Source of the DNA: an uncultured bacterium
GTDB taxonomy: Bacteria; CSSED10-310; CALFER01
Assembly (NCBI GenBank): GCA_937951895.1
Contig: CALFER010000098.1
Coordinates: 1-64,000, forward strand
Direction: 5' to 3'
DNA length: 64,000 nt
Shown here: piece after piece, positions 61,196 to 64,000 of the stretch
Numbering within the stretch: position 1 is the first letter of the stretch
Layout: the number at the start of each line of letters is the position of its first letter
Position numbers and translations under genes: made by a program
Notes under the pieces: generated by a model
The model's input: only the letters and a program-made list of their open reading frames with translations
Databases searched by the model: none
What the model was told of the DNA's origin: nothing

Positions 61196-62583
61196 GATCG
61201 CACCACATCCAGAAACCGTCTGATCAGGACCTTGAACTGATCGCGGGATTTAATCTCACGCAAAAATCCGGCCATGATGCGCGGACGGCAATAGAATCCG
61301 ATGAACGCTCTGCGGAACAACATCCGGAAGTCGCGGGCGGTCATTCCTTCGGGATAAAATGTAGAGCGATACTCGCTCATGCGATCGTAATCCATCGACG
61401 CATTCCACCCCATCTCGATCGCGGCTTGAGTCGCCTCGGTGGCGGGCAGGGGCATGAGAATGCCGAAATTGGCCTTGTCGAGCGGCAGTCGCCGGGAGAG
61501 GCGGATTGTCGCCTCCATCTCCTCCCGCGTTTCTCCCGGATACCCAAGGATGAAAAAACCGGTGATCCGCCAGTTTGTCGCCTTCCGTATCAGATTGACG
61601 CGATCGATCAGATCCGGAAGAGACGTGCGTTTCTTCATAAGATTGAGAATACGCTGAGAACCGGATTCGATTCCGACCGCGACCGAGTAACAACCGGCTG
61701 CTGACATGGCATCGAGCATGTCGCGATCAAGAGAATCGAGGCGGATGCCGTTGGGGCAGGCCCAGACGAGGTTGAGGCGGGAATCGATGAGTGCGCGACA
61801 AAAGGCCAGGACATACTGTTTGTCGAAAGTGAAGTTATCGTCCTGAATGTGGAACTCACGAATGCCGAAATGCTCGACAAGGAAACGCAGTTCGTGAATG
61901 ACGTGAGAAACGGAACGGGTTCGGATGCGTCTGCCACTGACCTGTTTCCCCGCGCAGAAGGTGCACGGATAGGGACAACCGCGGGTGATTGTGATCGGCG
62001 CAACCGGTAGGGCCCGTGTAAACGTGCCCTGAGGGGCAACGGGGTAAGTCAGTGGGGAGATCTGTTCCCAGTCCGGCATCCCGAAATCATCGAGAGTCTG
62101 ATGGAAAACGGGTGGATTGCTCTGAACGCGCCTCTCGTGTCTGAAGCACAGGCCGGGAATCGACTCGAGGATGGCGGTGCTGGCAAGAGCGGGCGATGCG
62201 AGGACGTCGAGCAGCATGGGTAACCCGATTTCTGCCTCACCCCTGAACGCGTAATCGATCCGTGTGTAATCGTTCATGAAGTCAAGCGGCACAGCCGACG
62301 GGTGCGGTCCGCCCGCGATGAGCGGGATGGTGAGATCCCGGATCAGAGACAGGTAGCTGTTGAATTGAGGCAGATCGAAGGTGTAGAGCTGAAAACCGAT
62401 TGCATCGAAAGACGACGACCTCACCAGCCGGTTGAAGGCGTCGGGATCCATTCGCTGGAGGATGCAGTCGAGAATGACGGGGTCGTGTCCGGATTGCTTG
62501 AGGGCGGTGGCGAGATATCCGAGGCCGTGGTTTGGAATCAGCATGGATGTGTGATTCCAGGGGCGGGTTAACAGAATTCTCAT
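61192..62583 (-). CDS. B12-binding radical SAM protein
   Basis: A 463-residue protein with an N-terminal B12-binding domain (IPNHGLGYLATALKQSGHD, FDAIGFQLYTFD, IAGGPHPSAVP) and radical SAM core ITITRGCPYPCTFCAGK. VAVGIESGSQRILNLMKKR and GFFILGYPGETREEMEAT follow. It is distinct in sequence from the other B12 enzyme in the operon. It starts 35 bp after rpoD and overlaps the next gene by 4 bp. Substrate unknown. Confidence 0.88.
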   Translation of the reverse strand: MRILLTRPWNHTSMLIPNHGLGYLATALKQSGHDPVILDCILQRMDPDAFNRLVRSSSFDAIGFQLYTFDLPQFNSYLSLIRDLTIPLIAGGPHPSAVPLDFMNDYTRIDYAFRGEAEIGLPMLLDVLASPALASTAILESIPGLCFRHERRVQSNPPVFHQTLDDFGMPDWEQISPLTYPVAPQGTFTRALPVAPITITRGCPYPCTFCAGKQVSGRRIRTRSVSHVIHELRFLVEHFGIREFHIQDDNFTFDKQYVLAFCRALIDSRLNLVWACPNGIRLDSLDRDMLDAMSAAGCYSVAVGIESGSQRILNLMKKRTSLPDLIDRVNLIRKATNWRITGFFILGYPGETREEMEATIRLSRRLPLDKANFGILMPLPATEATQAAIEMGWNASMDYDRMSEYRSTFYPEGMTARDFRMLFRRAFIGFYCRPRIMAGFLREIKSRDQFKVLIRRFLDVVRS

Positions 62584-62617
62584 GATGCGATCCGGAGTCA
62601 GGTGACTCGGGGGGAGA

Positions 62618-64000
62618 TCAACTGTAGAACGGTTTGAGTTTGTCGCGGCGGCTGGGATGTCTGAGTTTTCGCAGCGCTTTTGCTTCTATCTGACGAATGC
62701 GTTCGCGTGTCACATCGAAGTACTCGCCGACTTCCTCGAGAGTATGCTCATACCCGGTCCCGATGCCGAAGCGCATGCGAAGCACCATTTTTTCACGAGG
62801 AGTCAGGGTGGATAGCGTGGATTGGACCTGTTCCTTGAGACTCATGTTGACAACGGCTTCCGAAGGAGATTCCACCGATTTGTCTTCGATGAAATCACCG
62901 AGTTGACTGTCCTCTTCCTCACCGATCGGTGTTTCCAGTGAGATCGGTTCCTGGGCCATCTTGAGCACCAGCCGGACTTTTTCCACCGGCATGTCCATCT
63001 TCTCTGCGATTTCCTCGCACGACGGCTCCGTCCCGCGTTCCTGAACGAGTAATCGTGACGTGCGGATCAATTTGTTGATCGTCTCGATCATGTGAACCGG
63101 GATACGGATCGTGCGCCCCTGATCGGCAATCGCCCGGGTGATGGCCTGCCGGATCCACCAGGTCGCATAGGTCGAAAACTTGTATCCACGCTGATACTCG
63201 AACTTGTCCACCGCTCGCATCAGGCCGACATTGCCTTCCTGAATGAGATCCGCGAACTGCAGCCCTCTGTTGGTGTATTTTTTTGCGATCGAAACCACCA
63301 GCCGGAGGTTGGCTTCCGTGAGTTGCTTTTTGGCGGAGCGTTCTTTAACCCTTCCGAGACTGATCGCTTGCATGATTCGTTTCATCTGATCCACGGGAGC
63401 GTGCGCTTCCGTTTCGATGTGCGTGATCTGTCGCTCGGCGTTCCGGATGCGCTTTCCGATGTCCTTCAATTCGCCGATCGTGATTTTCCGGGTGCCGATA
63501 TCGACGACATCGGGATCGGCGGTGTTGGTGAATTTTTTGAGATAATCGAAAAGGGATTGGCGATCGAGGCCGACCGAGCGCAGGTGCCGATCGATTTCCC
63601 TCTGATAGCTGATCATCCGCAACACCATGTCCTCGATTTTGTCGCAGACCTGTTCGACAAATGAATAATTCAGATTCAGGTCGATGATCGCCGCGACAAG
63701 CTTTTCCTCGATGGCCGCCCGGGTCGATGCATATCTGGATCGCGTGGAATCCGACAGGTTCCGGGTCTGGGCCTTGCGATCGTTATGGCGCAGATCCTGT
63801 CGAAGCTGGACGACCGATTTGATTTTGTCCGCGACTTCCTGGATGAGTTTGATGCGGTCGAGATTTTCGTCTTCGGGTACATTGACGAGATTCTCGAGGG
63901 GGTAGATGCCTTCGAGAAGACCTTCTTTGTAATGGAGCAGTTCCTTGATCATGGATGGCGCTTTGGCGGCGGCATTGATCACATCGATTTTTCCGGCTTC
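62618..64000 (-). CDS. rpoD: Primary sigma factor RpoD, 5' end outside window
   Basis: About 460 residues of the housekeeping sigma-70. Regions seen in order are the non-conserved spacer, 1.2 (KKFTNTADPDVVDIGTRKI), 2 (FADLIQEGNVGLMRAVDKFE, KFSTYATWWIRQAITRAIAD), 3 (VHMIETINKLIRTSRLLVQE) and 4 (LTPREKMVLRMRFGIG, VTRERIRQIEAKALRKLRHP). The frame stays open to the right edge, so a GTG at 63982 is probably internal and region 1.1 lies beyond the window. Ends LKPFYS. Confidence 0.96.
   Translation of the reverse strand, partial: EAGKIDVINAAAKAPSMIKELLHYKEGLLEGIYPLENLVNVPEDENLDRIKLIQEVADKIKSVVQLRQDLRHNDRKAQTRNLSDSTRSRYASTRAAIEEKLVAAIIDLNLNYSFVEQVCDKIEDMVLRMISYQREIDRHLRSVGLDRQSLFDYLKKFTNTADPDVVDIGTRKITIGELKDIGKRIRNAERQITHIETEAHAPVDQMKRIMQAISLGRVKERSAKKQLTEANLRLVVSIAKKYTNRGLQFADLIQEGNVGLMRAVDKFEYQRGYKFSTYATWWIRQAITRAIADQGRTIRIPVHMIETINKLIRTSRLLVQERGTEPSCEEIAEKMDMPVEKVRLVLKMAQEPISLETPIGEEEDSQLGDFIEDKSVESPSEAVVNMSLKEQVQSTLSTLTPREKMVLRMRFGIGTGYEHTLEEVGEYFDVTRERIRQIEAKALRKLRHPSRRDKLKPFYS

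Overview
The window joins two kinds of DNA. Positions 1 to about 24,250 are the right-hand part of an integrated mobile island. The rest, about 24,255 to 64,000, is ordinary chromosome. The host looks like an uncultured Gram-negative bacterium. It has lipid A-type acyltransferases, lipobox proteins, outer-membrane barrels, a LolA-like carrier, a TolB-like lipoprotein, a class A RNase P RNA, a split glycine decarboxylase and a dnaK operon with HspR. The phylum cannot be fixed from these genes. Most chromosomal genes have clear Shine-Dalgarno sites and visibly high GC; the island is AT-richer and compositionally mosaic.

Island. The window opens inside hsdS, in a tandem 12-bp repeat coding for Leu-Glu-Ala-Glu. 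It continues through hsdR, a 59-codon gene and an RloC-like zinc-hook ATPase/anticodon nuclease (3.8-6.3 kb), giving restriction plus a probable back-up abortive response. A large serine recombinase with an overlapping 58-codon partner (6.4-8.1 kb) is followed by a backbone. This holds an XRE regulator, a HTH protein, a replication-relaxation protein, a Cas4-like nuclease, a DUF932 protein and ParB (8.4-14.3 kb), then a VirD4/TraD-like coupling ATPase with a nuclease-like tail (17.1-20.7 kb). Two AT-rich cargo cassettes interrupt the backbone. The first (14.5-16.8 kb) encodes a P-loop ATPase, a radical SAM/SPASM maturase and a small Cys-rich peptide with a CxPx repeat, a probable uncharacterised RiPP locus. 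The second (20.8-23.7 kb) is a single 965-residue protein joining an HD phosphohydrolase-type domain to a Ser/Thr kinase, probably a defence or signalling gene. A double-HTH gene lies at the right edge, where the sequence switches abruptly into the 3' part of comM/yifB. The island therefore appears to sit inside comM, with its left end outside the window.

Chromosome, 24.9-34.5 kb: a methyltransferase and WbqC protein; the operon dnaK-dnaJ-hspR-dnaJ (minus strand, no grpE); an M20 peptidase; a DUF2723 membrane protein; and rnpB.

Chromosome, 34.6-44.2 kb: small envelope proteins, then a locus resembling aryl-polyene clusters. One arm (plus strand) has acyltransferase, LolA-like, MMPL exporter and lipoprotein genes. 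The facing arm (minus strand) has ketosynthase, chain-length-factor-like, dehydratase and ketoreductase genes. No aryl-starter genes or ACP are present here.

Chromosome, 44.2-64 kb: a large secreted protein; a UbiA-type phosphoribosyltransferase; a TPR/TolB-like lipoprotein; GT-C and GT2 glycosyltransferases; the complete gcvT-H-PA-PB operon behind an HU/IHF gene; a tightly overlapping operon of three radical SAM proteins, an acyltransferase and a GT2; and the rpoD gene, cut by the window end.
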